Positions 48,371-56,473 of a DNA stretch of 64,000 bases are shown here, piece by piece. The position numbers were made by a program, and so were the translations under genes. The notes under the pieces were generated by a model. That model was given only the letters and a program-made list of their open reading frames with translations. It had not been told where the DNA came from and ran no database searches. Origin of the DNA: Marinobacter pelagius (GTDB lineage Bacteria; Pseudomonadota; Gammaproteobacteria; Pseudomonadales; Oleiphilaceae); assembly GCF_900114925.1 (NCBI RefSeq), contig NZ_FOUR01000009.1, forward strand, positions 62,001 through 126,000, written 5' to 3'. The first letter of the stretch is position 1; each line of letters starts with the position of its first letter.

Positions 48371-49860
48371 TGATTGCCTCTCCACTAATGCTGATGACCG
48401 TGATTCTCCCTCTGGCCTCTCTTTTCCTGGCCATCAGGCCCCAGTGGCAGACAATTTACCGGTACAGCCTGCCACTGCTGCCACTTCCGGCAATACTGGC
48501 GGGTCTGATGGCCGAACTCCATCACTGGCTGGAGCTTCCCTGGTTACTTATTGGCGGGCTTTGGGGGCTGGATGAGCTACGGCAGACCTTCCTTCTGCTC
48601 ACGTCTGTGCTCTGGGCAACGGCCGGTATCTTTGCGGTTGGCTACCTGGAGACACGGAAACTACGCCCATTCTGCTTGTTCTGGGCCCTCACGTTAACGG
48701 GCAACCTGGGCCTGATAATCTCTGTGGATCTTGCCAGCTTCTACAGTTTTTTTGCCCTCATGACCTTCGCCGCCTATGGGCTCGTAGTCCATGAGCGTAC
48801 CGACGAAGCCAACCGGGCAGGGCGGGTCTACCTCGCCATGGCCGTGGCAGGCGAGATGGCCCTGCTCACCGGTCTGCTGATGGCGGCCCATCAGGCCGGC
48901 AGCACATTGCTTACCGAGCTGCCCGGAGCCATTGCAGAATCGGACCGGAGCGGAATGATCATCGCCTTGCTGGTCTCCGGCTTCGGCGTCAAGGCGGGGC
49001 TTCCGTTTCTTCACTTCTGGCTGCCACTGGCACATCCGGTCGCGCCAACACCGGCCAGTGCCGTGCTCAGCGGTGCAATGATCAAGGCAGGATTACTTGG
49101 CTGGCTCGTTACGCTGCCTTTCGGCGAACTGTCGTTGCCAGCCTGGAGCAATACGCTCGTGGTTCTTGGTGCGATCGGAGCGCTCGGCGGCGCAGCACTC
49201 GGTTTAAAACAGGTTCGCCCGAAAACCGTTCTGGCTTATTCGAGCATCAGCCAGATGGGGCTGATTACCCTGATGGTTGGCGCCGCTATGGCAAATATGG
49301 AACAGGCGGCAACGCTTTTCTCTGTCATCGCCTTGTATGCGTTACACCATGGCCTGGCCAAAGGGTGCCTTTTCCTTTCCACGGCAGTGGAGCTGCCAAC
49401 ACAACGCCGGTTCCGGTGGACTTTGTGGTTGCTAATAGCATTACCCGGTTTTTCACTCGCGGGCCTGCCGTTTACCAGTGGTGCAGCCGCCAAACTCGCC
49501 ATGAAGGCTGAATTGAAGCTTGAACAGTATGATTTCGCCGTGGCGGAATACTTACCCCTGATAATGACCGCCGGGGCTGTTGCCACCATGCTCCTGATCT
49601 GGCGATTTATCTGGACGCTCCATCAAAGCGCTCGGAGAGGGCATAACCATCCTTTCAAATGGCTGGGCTGGGTGGCAGCAACGGTTTGCAGCCTCGTGGG
49701 ATTCTGGTTTTTACCTGGAGCCCGATCCGAGGCAGGACATTCGTGGTTCGTGCTGACACCAGGTGAACTCTGGAGCCTGTGCTGGCCAATCGTGGTCGCA
49801 ACGGCGATAGCTGCGGTGGGGTGGTTTACCAGGGGACGTAATGGCTCCGATCTTGGCTGA
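48370..49860 (+). CDS. Antiporter-type ND subunit 3, lacking the helix-5 glutamate
   Basis: 496-residue membrane subunit. Both Lys positions are kept (GFGVKAGLPFLHFWLPLAHP and AMIKAGLLGWL), but the conserved Glu of helix 5 is Ala129 in SFYSFFALMTFAAYG, compared with Glu140 in subunit 2. Start ATG 48370 overlaps the previous stop by one base. Last gene of the operon. Confidence 0.87.
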   Translation: MIASPLMLMTVILPLASLFLAIRPQWQTIYRYSLPLLPLPAILAGLMAELHHWLELPWLLIGGLWGLDELRQTFLLLTSVLWATAGIFAVGYLETRKLRPFCLFWALTLTGNLGLIISVDLASFYSFFALMTFAAYGLVVHERTDEANRAGRVYLAMAVAGEMALLTGLLMAAHQAGSTLLTELPGAIAESDRSGMIIALLVSGFGVKAGLPFLHFWLPLAHPVAPTPASAVLSGAMIKAGLLGWLVTLPFGELSLPAWSNTLVVLGAIGALGGAALGLKQVRPKTVLAYSSISQMGLITLMVGAAMANMEQAATLFSVIALYALHHGLAKGCLFLSTAVELPTQRRFRWTLWLLIALPGFSLAGLPFTSGAAAKLAMKAELKLEQYDFAVAEYLPLIMTAGAVATMLLIWRFIWTLHQSARRGHNHPFKWLGWVAATVCSLVGFWFLPGARSEAGHSWFVLTPGELWSLCWPIVVATAIAAVGWFTRGRNGSDLG

Positions 49861-50083
49861 GTCTGGCGCTGTTTGTGGTGATTAAACTTTCCCGTGAAAC
49901 TCATGAAGTTTAGACAACAAGCATATAGGAAAGGTTTCCAGATGGTTCGTCAGTATTATTTACATGTTGTGATTGTCCATCCATCTCCTTCTCTCCTAAT
50001 TACACTAACAAAAAACATTTTCTTAAAAATGGCCCTTTTTTTGCTGTACTAAGCTTTGTAACTAAATCAAAAGGGGCTTTCCA

Positions 50084-50683
50084 ATGAAAAGAGCAAAAAC
50101 CACGTTTCTGGCATCACTATCGATTTTCTTGTCGGCTACAACAGTGAACGCAGCACCAATTACGATCGATTTCAACGACGGGACTGCTGGTAGCTCGGTT
50201 GGTGAGTTTTACGCGGGGTTGGGTGTGACGTTTTCCAACGCGACATGGACGTCAACATTAGGAGATCCACTGGCTATCTACTCAAGCTCTGACACGTTCC
50301 GACCAAAAGCCGACAATCCTATAATTGCCACTTTTTCGTCGGCCGTCTCGTTTGTATCAATTTTCGGGAGGGATGTTGGTGGGAATGGTATTCGGATTGA
50401 TGCTTACGACTCCCCAGTAGCTGGAAACTTGGTCGATTTTGACGAGTTTTTCGGAACGGGAATCGGAGTTGGAACCGAAGCCACTATCGCTGCAAGCGAT
50501 CCCTCAATTTGGCGTGTCGAGTTTTACCAGCCGGATTCAATTGTTGCAGGTGAGGGTATGGTGTGGGACAACTTCACTTTTGATAGCGATGCGGTGGCGT
50601 CGGTACCGGAACCCGGTACTCTCGCACTCTTAGGTATCGGTCTTGCCGGAATGGGAGTGGCGAGACGCAGATGGAATGCTTGA
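50084..50683 (+). CDS. PEP-CTERM sorting-domain protein, orphan
   Basis: 199 residues with a signal peptide (cleavage about VNA|A), a beta-rich middle part of unknown family and the C-terminal PEP-CTERM unit VPEPGTLALLGIGLAGMGVARRRW. That unit (motif, hydrophobic helix, Arg tail) is cut by exosortase EpsH-type enzymes, none of which is coded in the window. The gene is noticeably more AT-rich than its neighbours. AAAAGGGG precedes ATG 50084. Confidence 0.85.
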   Translation: MKRAKTTFLASLSIFLSATTVNAAPITIDFNDGTAGSSVGEFYAGLGVTFSNATWTSTLGDPLAIYSSSDTFRPKADNPIIATFSSAVSFVSIFGRDVGGNGIRIDAYDSPVAGNLVDFDEFFGTGIGVGTEATIAASDPSIWRVEFYQPDSIVAGEGMVWDNFTFDSDAVASVPEPGTLALLGIGLAGMGVARRRWNA

Positions 50684-50778
50684 GCCACAGACACTTCTCT
50701 GTCTTTTGATCACCAAATTCCGGCATCTTGCCGAACAGGCGGGTAGCTAGAAGCCCTCTTGCTTGTTACAGATTACAG

Positions 50779-50805
50779 CAGCCTCTGTGTCGCGATCTGA
50801 GGCTG
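50779..50805 (+). terminator. Weak hairpin about 95 bases after the PEP-CTERM gene
   Basis: CAGCCTC (50779-50785) and GAGGCTG (50799-50805) pair around a 13-base loop, then ATTTC. Possible terminator. Confidence 0.3.
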
Positions 50806-50877
50806 ATTTCCCGCAAGCCAGGAAGACTGTCTTGCCATCAGCATTTGTTTAGTGGGATTTATGGGAGCACTTACCGC

Positions 50878-50905
50878 TTTTAACATAATATACATTATGC
50901 GCAGT
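50878..50905 (-). other. dif: Chromosome dimer resolution site dif
   Basis: Read on the minus strand, this site matches the E. coli 28-bp dif at 25 contiguous positions (50879-50903), with differences only at the outermost bases. The XerD arm lies at 50878-50888 (TTTAACATAA), the 6-base centre at 50889-50894 (TATACA) and the XerC arm at 50895-50905 (TTATGCGCA). XerCD act here with FtsK at division. It marks the replication terminus region. The match was made from memory of the E. coli sequence. Confidence 0.93.
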
Positions 50906-51007
50906 ACCGGATTGGCGCAGCTAAAAATCAGGGCACCACACACCTTCCCAAAAATCTATAGAGAACGATAGCTCAAGCCACATTCTTCAGACCTACCAAC
51001 AACCGCC

Positions 51008-51017
51008 GGGGTCAGAT
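51008..51017 (+). repeat. Half copy of the 30-bp GGGGTCAGAT palindrome
   Basis: GGGGTCAGAT stands one base before a full copy, as a partial duplication of the element's left end. Confidence 0.8.
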
Positions 51018-51018
51018 C

Positions 51019-51048
51019 GGGGTCAGATGAATGCTTTCATCTGACCCC
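51019..51048 (+). repeat. 30-bp palindromic repeat, copy 1
   Basis: 13-bp arms beginning GGGGTCAGATGAA around the loop TGCT, followed on the plus strand by TTATTATT. Perfect arms. Terminator-like. Confidence 0.9.
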
Positions 51049-51162
51049 TTATTATTCTCCGCAGCGAACTCGGTGCATTGTCGCTATTTCGAACCCTGAT
51101 GAACCCTGGTACCAAAGCTTCCATTTCATCTTCCGCTCCCATCTCACAAGTCGCGTAAGTCC

Positions 51163-51192
51163 GGGGTCAGATGAAAGATTTCATCAGACCCC
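51163..51192 (+). repeat. 30-bp palindromic repeat, copy 2
   Basis: Same element, loop AGAT, one mismatch in the right arm, followed by TTTTCC on the plus strand. Confidence 0.9.
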
Positions 51193-51278
51193 TTTTCCTG
51201 GAACAACCCCCCGGACAAACCCCGAGCTGAAGAAACACCGAAGTGCATCAATCCACCATGACCAGCGATCCCGACACC

Positions 51279-51308
51279 GGGGTCAGATGAAAGCATTCAT
51301 CTGACCCC
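51279..51308 (+). repeat. 30-bp palindromic repeat, copy 3
   Basis: Same element with perfect arms and loop AGCA, followed by TTTTTAG on the plus strand. Confidence 0.9.
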
Positions 51309-51460
51309 TTTTTAGAATCCCCGCAAACGCTCGACGGTCGAACGCACCTCGATACGACAAAAGCGCGTTCAGTTTTTCAAACGCAAAACCAAACCACCAA
51401 ACAGTTCAGTTACACCAAACAGATATTAAGGTAACATTCTGATTTCAAGAGGATATACAT

Positions 51461-51490
51461 AATGTCCAATATTTAGGAGTATTGGACATT
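51461..51490. repeat. 11-8-11 inverted repeat upstream of the recombinase
   Basis: AATGTCCAATA (51461-51471) and TATTGGACATT (51480-51490) are perfect 11-bp arms around TTTAGGAG. They start 47 bases before the recombinase ATG and just after a TATACAT-like hexamer. The size fits a tyrosine-recombinase core site or an operator. Confidence 0.75.
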
Positions 51491-51536
51491 GGGCGGCATT
51501 TTAACGCCCTGAACCCACCATCAGAAAGACCCTCGC

Positions 51537-52805
51537 ATGACCTCCAAAGCCAGATTCCCCGGTTTTCCAGTATTCGATACCGCCGAACTCATCCATGAAC
51601 AGGCCGATCTCGAGCTCTATCCAGACTTGCGTGCCGCTTTGGCCTCCCTGCCAGTTGACCACGATGCGGCTCTTGAAGACTTCCAGATCGCTCACAGATT
51701 TCTGGTCAAATACAGCGATGTATCAGGCACTTACAACCGCTTTCGAAGCGAGATTCAGAGGTTTCTGAATTACACCTGGTTGGTCGCAAAGCGTCACCTA
51801 TCCCAGGCGGACACCGACCTGGTAAGCAGTTATTTCTCCTTTATAAAGACGCCACCCGCAGGCTGGGTGTCCCGGGGGATCTACCCGGCCTTTATCGCCA
51901 GTGCTGACCTGCGGCGTTTCAATCCCCATTGGCGCCCAATGGCCCTGCGGTCCAAGGACACGAACACGCCCTATTCCGTATCCCAGGCCAGCCTCAACGC
52001 CAGTCGCACCGCCTTGCAAACGTTCTTCAAGTACCTGGTCAGTCGCGATTACCTGCAACGAAACCCACTGCTGGATGTTCGCAAACGGGATCGGAATGCC
52101 AAGCCAAACCTGAACCAGGACCGCGATGCCGAGGTGCGGCGGCTCACGGACTGGCAATGGTCCTACCTGCTGGAAACGCTGACCGAACTGGCCAGCGCCG
52201 ATGCCAAGTTCGAACGTCATCTTTTCGTGATCGTAACGATGAAAAGCCTGTTTCTGCGCGTCAGCGAATTAGCCCCAAGACCTGTCGACCGGGGCCAGAT
52301 GCGAACGCCCACCTTTGGCGATTTCAGACGAACCATCGTCGATGGCGAGCCCTACTGGGTTTATTCGGTTTTCGGTAAGGGCGACAAGACGCGTCAGGTT
52401 ACTCTGCCTGATGCCTACCTTGATTACCTGAAACGATGGCGATTACATCTGGGACTCACCTCCCCCCTGCCCGTTCCCGGCGAATCCACACCGATCCTTC
52501 CTTCCAAAAAAGGAGATGCGATTGGTAAAAGGCAGGTTCAGCGGATCTATGAGCAGGCCATGGTCGGCACTGCCGATCGAATGGAGCGAGAAGGTTTTAG
52601 CGATGAAGCCAAACAGATGCTGGCGATCCGATCCGAGACCCACTATCTTCGGCATACCGGTGCCAGCCAGGCGATAGAGGCCGGTGGCGATATCCGGCAC
52701 ATCAGCGAAGAGCTCGGACACGCCAATGCTACTTTCACCGAATCGGTTTACGTGAATTCCGAGCAGGTCAGAAGGCGCACCGAGGGCCGACGCCGACTGG
52801 TCTGA
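51537..52805 (+). CDS. Tyrosine recombinase (site-specific integrase)
   Basis: 422 residues. The N-terminal half has a SAM-like DNA-binding part (YSVSQASLNASRTALQTFFKYL) and the C-terminal half the catalytic residues: Arg in SLFLRVSEL, Lys in FGKGDKTRQV, His-x-x-Arg in THYLRHTGAS, His in EELGHANA and Tyr in SVYVNSEQ. It is longer than XerC or XerD (about 300) and is not one of them. The ATG 51537 has a weak ribosome site. It is 646 bases from dif. It could be the integrase of an element that entered the terminus, or a stand-alone recombinase. Confidence 0.92.
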   Translation: MTSKARFPGFPVFDTAELIHEQADLELYPDLRAALASLPVDHDAALEDFQIAHRFLVKYSDVSGTYNRFRSEIQRFLNYTWLVAKRHLSQADTDLVSSYFSFIKTPPAGWVSRGIYPAFIASADLRRFNPHWRPMALRSKDTNTPYSVSQASLNASRTALQTFFKYLVSRDYLQRNPLLDVRKRDRNAKPNLNQDRDAEVRRLTDWQWSYLLETLTELASADAKFERHLFVIVTMKSLFLRVSELAPRPVDRGQMRTPTFGDFRRTIVDGEPYWVYSVFGKGDKTRQVTLPDAYLDYLKRWRLHLGLTSPLPVPGESTPILPSKKGDAIGKRQVQRIYEQAMVGTADRMEREGFSDEAKQMLAIRSETHYLRHTGASQAIEAGGDIRHISEELGHANATFTESVYVNSEQVRRRTEGRRRLV

Positions 52806-52826
52806 AGTAACACAGGGAACTTGAAT

Positions 52827-53681
52827 ATGTTGGAAAATCTGGCCTTGTTGCCGGAAAACTTTTCAGTACCGGGGTCTATGTTTCGGTTATTGGTGAGCAC
52901 GGCTCTCTTGGTCGTTGCCATTATTATCCTGCGAACCCTGACCGCCCGATTCATCCGAAAGAACGTGACTTCCTCAGAACTGCGTGGAAGGTTGCTGGTT
53001 AACTCCCGCAACGGGTTTCTGTTGCTGGGGATACTGGGCCTTGCGCTGATCTGGGGAGATCAGATCCGGGCCCTGGCACTGTCCATCGTCGCCATCGCCG
53101 CCGCTGTTGTCATTGCGACCAAGGAATTGATTCTGTGCATGTCCGGCTCGATTCTCAAAGGTGGCGCCAGGTCGTTCAATCTGGGAGATCGCATTCAGGT
53201 GAAGGATTTTCGTGGCGACGTGATCGACCAGACGCTCCTAGCCACAACGATCATGGAGGTCGGCCCTGGCAAGACGGGCCATCATCGTACGGGCCGCATG
53301 GTTGTAATACCCAACTCACTGTTTGTGTCAGAACCTGTTATCAACGAGAGTTTCACCGACAACTGGGATTTTCACGCTTTCACTGTACCGTTCAAGCGGG
53401 AGGACGACTGGCCTGCAGCCCAGCAAGCCCTTCTCGAATCGGCCAGGCGCCAATGCGAGCCTTACCTGGAAACTGTCCGGAAATACATGAACAAGGTTGG
53501 TATTTCGCGCGGGCTGGAGGTGCCGTCCGTAGACCCGAAGGTCAGCATTCAGGTCCCGGCGGCCGGGGAAATCCATCTTATCGTCCGACTACCCGTGAAA
53601 TCCGGGCAGCGGAGTCATGTTGAGCAGGCCATTCTCTCAGAGGTTTTCGCCAACCGAGCGTTTTCTGGCAAGAACGCCTGA
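52827..53681 (+). CDS. Mechanosensitive channel family protein (MscS-like)
   Basis: 284 residues: two or three N-terminal membrane helices, a short conserved segment (GSILKGGARSFNLGDRIQVKDFRGDV, the MscS beta-domain entry) and a cytoplasmic C-terminal domain. Smaller than E. coli MscS by sequence end layout, and its pore helix (LSIVAIAAAVVIATKELILCMSG) is less Gly/Ala-regular. Protects against osmotic shock in related systems. Start ATG 52827; 21 bases after the recombinase stop. Confidence 0.85.
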   Translation: MLENLALLPENFSVPGSMFRLLVSTALLVVAIIILRTLTARFIRKNVTSSELRGRLLVNSRNGFLLLGILGLALIWGDQIRALALSIVAIAAAVVIATKELILCMSGSILKGGARSFNLGDRIQVKDFRGDVIDQTLLATTIMEVGPGKTGHHRTGRMVVIPNSLFVSEPVINESFTDNWDFHAFTVPFKREDDWPAAQQALLESARRQCEPYLETVRKYMNKVGISRGLEVPSVDPKVSIQVPAAGEIHLIVRLPVKSGQRSHVEQAILSEVFANRAFSGKNA

Positions 53682-53814
53682 GAATCCCGAATTCACTGTT
53701 GCGGCCTTTAGGCACTCTCCATCCAGACTTATCAGTTCGCGGAATTGCCTATAAAAATCAGCCCCAATCTCCGCGACAATGCTCGGTTTCCCCTCCACTT
53801 TCCAAAGGAAACCC

Positions 53815-55017
53815 ATGTCAGCCAGGAACGCAGCGCAATCCGTCACGCCGACACAGGCAATATTGATCCAGATTGCCCTCGCCCTGGGTGGATTCGCCAT
53901 TGGCACCGGTGAATTCGCGCTCATGGGGCTCATGCCGAACGTGGCCAGCGACCTGGGAGTGAGCGAGCCTCAGGTTGGTCACCTCATCAGTGCCTACGCT
54001 ATGGGTGTGGTGGTAGGCGCTCCCTTGCTAGCCATCATCGGCGCGCGCTTTTTCCGGCGTCATTTATTGATCGCATTGATGGGATTCTATGCCCTGGGCA
54101 ACCTGGCCAGTGCGGTCGCGGGTGATTACAGCACGCTTCTGGTCTCCCGGTTTATCGCCGGCCTGCCCCACGGTGCCTACTTCGGTGTGGCTGCACTTGT
54201 TGCTGCGTCCCTGGTACCCGTCAACCAGCGGGCCAAGGCGGTCAGTCGGGTCATGATTGGTTTGACTCTGGCTCTGCTCATTGGCAATCCCCTGGCAACC
54301 CTGATGGGACAAAGCGTGGAATGGCGCTATGCCTTCGCCTTCGTAGGTTTGATGGCCTTGGTTACCGGGCTGTCGGTATACAGCTTCCTCCCGGTTGATC
54401 GTAACGAGGAACGCAACAGCCCGTTGCATGAGGTCCGGGCTTTTGGCCGGGCGGAGATCTGGTATCCGCTGGCCATTGGAGCAATCGGGTTCTCAGGAAT
54501 GTTTTGTGTATTCAGCTACCTGGCGCCAACTCTTCTGGAAGTTACTGAAGTGTCGGATGGCTGGATTCCGGTCGTTCTTTTCATCTTCGGGCTGGGCGGA
54601 TTCACCGGAAACATCCTGGGTGGATGGATCTTTGACCGCCTTCAGTTCAGAGGGGTCGGCTGGTTGCTGTTGTGGGCTACCGGCACGCTCCTGCTATTCC
54701 CGCTCGCCACTGACAACCTCTGGCTAATGATGGGAATGTGTTTCCTGGTGGCGCTGATGGTCGGGCTTGGGCCTGCCCTGCAGACTCACCTGATGGATGT
54801 GGCCAGCGGCGCTCAGACCCTCGCTGCCGCTTCCCACCACGCTGCCTTCAACGTGGCCAACGCCTTGGGGCCCTGGTTGGGTGGTCTGGCAATTACAGCG
54901 GGCTTCGGGTGGGAATCCACGGGTTATGTCGGTGCGACCACCGCGGTGGCGGGACTGATGATTTTCTTTATGGCCTGGCGCCAGCTTTCAACGGCTGGCG
55001 CCACCAGTTCCGTATAG
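53815..55017 (+). CDS. MFS exporter, AraJ/DHA1-like
   Basis: 400 residues, about 12 membrane helices. The N-terminus IALALGGFAIGTGEFALMGLMPNVASDLGVS is typical of AraJ/YdhP sugar or drug efflux members. AAAGGAA precedes ATG 53815; the frame extends 36 bases upstream to an unlikely ATG. Substrate unknown. A 10-bp hairpin lies in the last codons. Confidence 0.88.
   Translation: MSARNAAQSVTPTQAILIQIALALGGFAIGTGEFALMGLMPNVASDLGVSEPQVGHLISAYAMGVVVGAPLLAIIGARFFRRHLLIALMGFYALGNLASAVAGDYSTLLVSRFIAGLPHGAYFGVAALVAASLVPVNQRAKAVSRVMIGLTLALLIGNPLATLMGQSVEWRYAFAFVGLMALVTGLSVYSFLPVDRNEERNSPLHEVRAFGRAEIWYPLAIGAIGFSGMFCVFSYLAPTLLEVTEVSDGWIPVVLFIFGLGGFTGNILGGWIFDRLQFRGVGWLLLWATGTLLLFPLATDNLWLMMGMCFLVALMVGLGPALQTHLMDVASGAQTLAAASHHAAFNVANALGPWLGGLAITAGFGWESTGYVGATTAVAGLMIFFMAWRQLSTAGATSSV
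54976..55003 (+). repeat. 10-bp perfect hairpin in the end of the MFS gene
   Basis: TGGCGCCAGC (54976-54985) and GCTGGCGCCA (54994-55003) around TTTCAACG, ending 14 bases before the MFS gene end. There is no T-tract, so it may be a weak terminator or mRNA stabiliser for this convergent pair. Confidence 0.6.
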
Positions 55018-55037
55018 GATCTAAGGGTGCGCGGAAT

Positions 55038-55280
55038 TTACTTACCGTTTGTTAATGTCTGGTAGAGCTCATCCTTCAGCTGGGCTCGCCACGTCTTCAA
55101 CCGGTGCATTTTGTCATCACTGATGGGTCCACCTCTTTTTTCCAGCCCTTCGATTTCCTGGTCCAACTCCGAGTAGCGGGTGAGTTTCTCGCTGAATTTC
55201 ATGTCGTTGGCTTTGAGTTCCTCGATTCGGTCCTTGTATTCGGGAAATTCCTTTTGGAGTTCGTGGCTGGTAATGCCCAT
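55038..55280 (-). CDS. YdcH/DUF465 family small protein
   Basis: 80 residues, all helical: HELQKEFPEYKDRIEELKANDMKFSEK is the family core. GGAGG is present 9 bases before ATG 55280. The longer frame upstream to 55646 overlaps the fabH region and has no similarity, so it is rejected as a start. Function of the family is unknown. Confidence 0.9.
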   Translation of the reverse strand: MGITSHELQKEFPEYKDRIEELKANDMKFSEKLTRYSELDQEIEGLEKRGGPISDDKMHRLKTWRAQLKDELYQTLTNGK

Positions 55281-55465
55281 GGTGACTTGCCTCCAGTTAA
55301 CTGAATTTGAGCGAGCGTTTGGCTCCTCCATCATCATAGTAGAACTGGAACATTCCTGTGGGGTCTTTGACAAATCGCTAATAACCTCAGGGGTCGTCAA
55401 AGTATAGGATGGCACTATTGCACCCAATGCCATACTGAAAATCGTACACCTGAGGAATAACAAGC

Positions 55466-56434
55466 ATGACCTACGCCCGAATTGCTGGCACCGGCTCCTA
55501 TCTTCCGGAGAAGATCCTGACCAATAAGGACATGGAGTCTCTGGTGGATACTTCCGACCAGTGGATTCGGGAACGTACCGGTATCGAGCAGCGGCACATT
55601 GCCGAGGACGGACAGACCACTGTCGACCTCGCCGAGCAGGCCTCACTCCGGGCGATTGAAGCAGCCGGCATCAAGGCTGAAGACATCGATCTCATCGTGT
55701 TTGCCACTTCCACCCCGGACAAGATCTTCCCGAGCTCCGCCTGCATCCTCCAGGCTCGCCTCGGCATTCACGGCTGCCCGGCTTTTGATATTCAGGCTGT
55801 GTGCAGCGGTTTTGTCTACGCACTCTCCGTTGCGGACAAGTTCATCAAGACCGGCAGCAGCAAGAAAGCCCTGGTGATTGGCGCAGAAGTGTTCTCCCGG
55901 ATCCTCAACTGGGAAGATCGCGGTACCTGTGTGCTGTTCGGTGACGGTGCCGGTGCGGTGATCCTTGAGGCCAACGAAGAAACCGGCATTCTCTCCACCC
56001 ATATCCACGCGGACGGTCAGTACGAAGAGCTGCTGCATGTTCCTTGCGGCATTGCCGATGACTTCGAGCGGGTGAAAGCCGGTCTTGCCTTCGTGGAGAT
56101 GAAAGGTAACGAGGTGTTCAAGGTGGCGGTGAATACCCTGGGCAAGATCGTCGATGAGACCCTTGAAGCCAATAATATGGAAAAGAGTGACGTGGATTGG
56201 CTGGTGCCGCATCAGGCCAACCTACGGATTATTTCGGCGACGGCCAAGAAGCTTAAGCTGCCGATGGATCAGGTGGTGGTGACCGTGGACAAGCATGGGA
56301 ATACGTCCGCGGCATCTATTCCCTTGGCGCTGGATGTGGCTGTGCGGGACGGGCGGATCAAGCGGAATGAGGTGGTGTTGCTGGAGGCCTTCGGGGGTGG
56401 GTTTACCTGGGGGTCGGCGTTGCTTCGGTATTGA
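55466..56434 (+). CDS. fabH: 3-oxoacyl-ACP synthase III
   Basis: 322 residues. Catalytic triad motifs: Cys in [14 protein letters not shown] (about 112), His in [11 protein letters not shown] (about 249) and Asn in [14 protein letters not shown] (about 279). FabH starts fatty acid synthesis by joining acetyl-CoA and malonyl-ACP. Here it stands alone, not in a fab operon, so it may be a second FabH, perhaps acting on other acyl-CoAs. Confidence 0.95.
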   Translation: MTYARIAGTGSYLPEKILTNKDMESLVDTSDQWIRERTGIEQRHIAEDGQTTVDLAEQASLRAIEAAGIKAEDIDLIVFATSTPDKIFPSSACILQARLGIHGCPAFDIQAVCSGFVYALSVADKFIKTGSSKKALVIGAEVFSRILNWEDRGTCVLFGDGAGAVILEANEETGILSTHIHADGQYEELLHVPCGIADDFERVKAGLAFVEMKGNEVFKVAVNTLGKIVDETLEANNMEKSDVDWLVPHQANLRIISATAKKLKLPMDQVVVTVDKHGNTSAASIPLALDVAVRDGRIKRNEVVLLEAFGGGFTWGSALLRY

Positions 56435-56439
56435 AAAAA

Positions 56440-56469
56440 GGGGTCAGATGAAAGCGTTCATCTGACCCC
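56440..56469. repeat. 30-bp palindromic repeat, copy 4, between convergent fabH and dabA
   Basis: Same element with perfect arms around AGCG. On the minus strand it is followed by TTTTTT, which makes a good intrinsic terminator for dabA; it fills most of the 39-base gap between fabH and dabA. Confidence 0.9.
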
Positions 56470-56473
56470 GACT

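Larger units (their letters stand above)
50684..51536. other. Gene-free, repeat-rich terminus region with dif
   Basis: 853 bases without a convincing gene. Contents in order: a hairpin (50779-50805), the dif site (50878-50905), one half and three full copies of a 30-bp palindrome (51008-51308), an AT-rich stretch and an 11-8-11 inverted repeat (51461-51490) leading into a tyrosine recombinase. Composition is more AT-rich than flanking genes. Confidence 0.8.

Noticed and set aside
51008..51308. Possible CRISPR array
   Set aside because: Only three full 30-bp copies, irregular spacing (over 85 bases between), strong self-pairing with T-tracts, and no cas genes.
51461..51490. Second dif site
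   Set aside because: Spacer is 8, not 6, and the arms do not match XerC or XerD half sites; the true dif lies at 50878-50905.
55281..55646. Upstream extension of the YdcH reading frame
   Set aside because: It overlaps the fabH promoter and gene start on the other strand and has no similarity; GGAGG marks the start at 55280.
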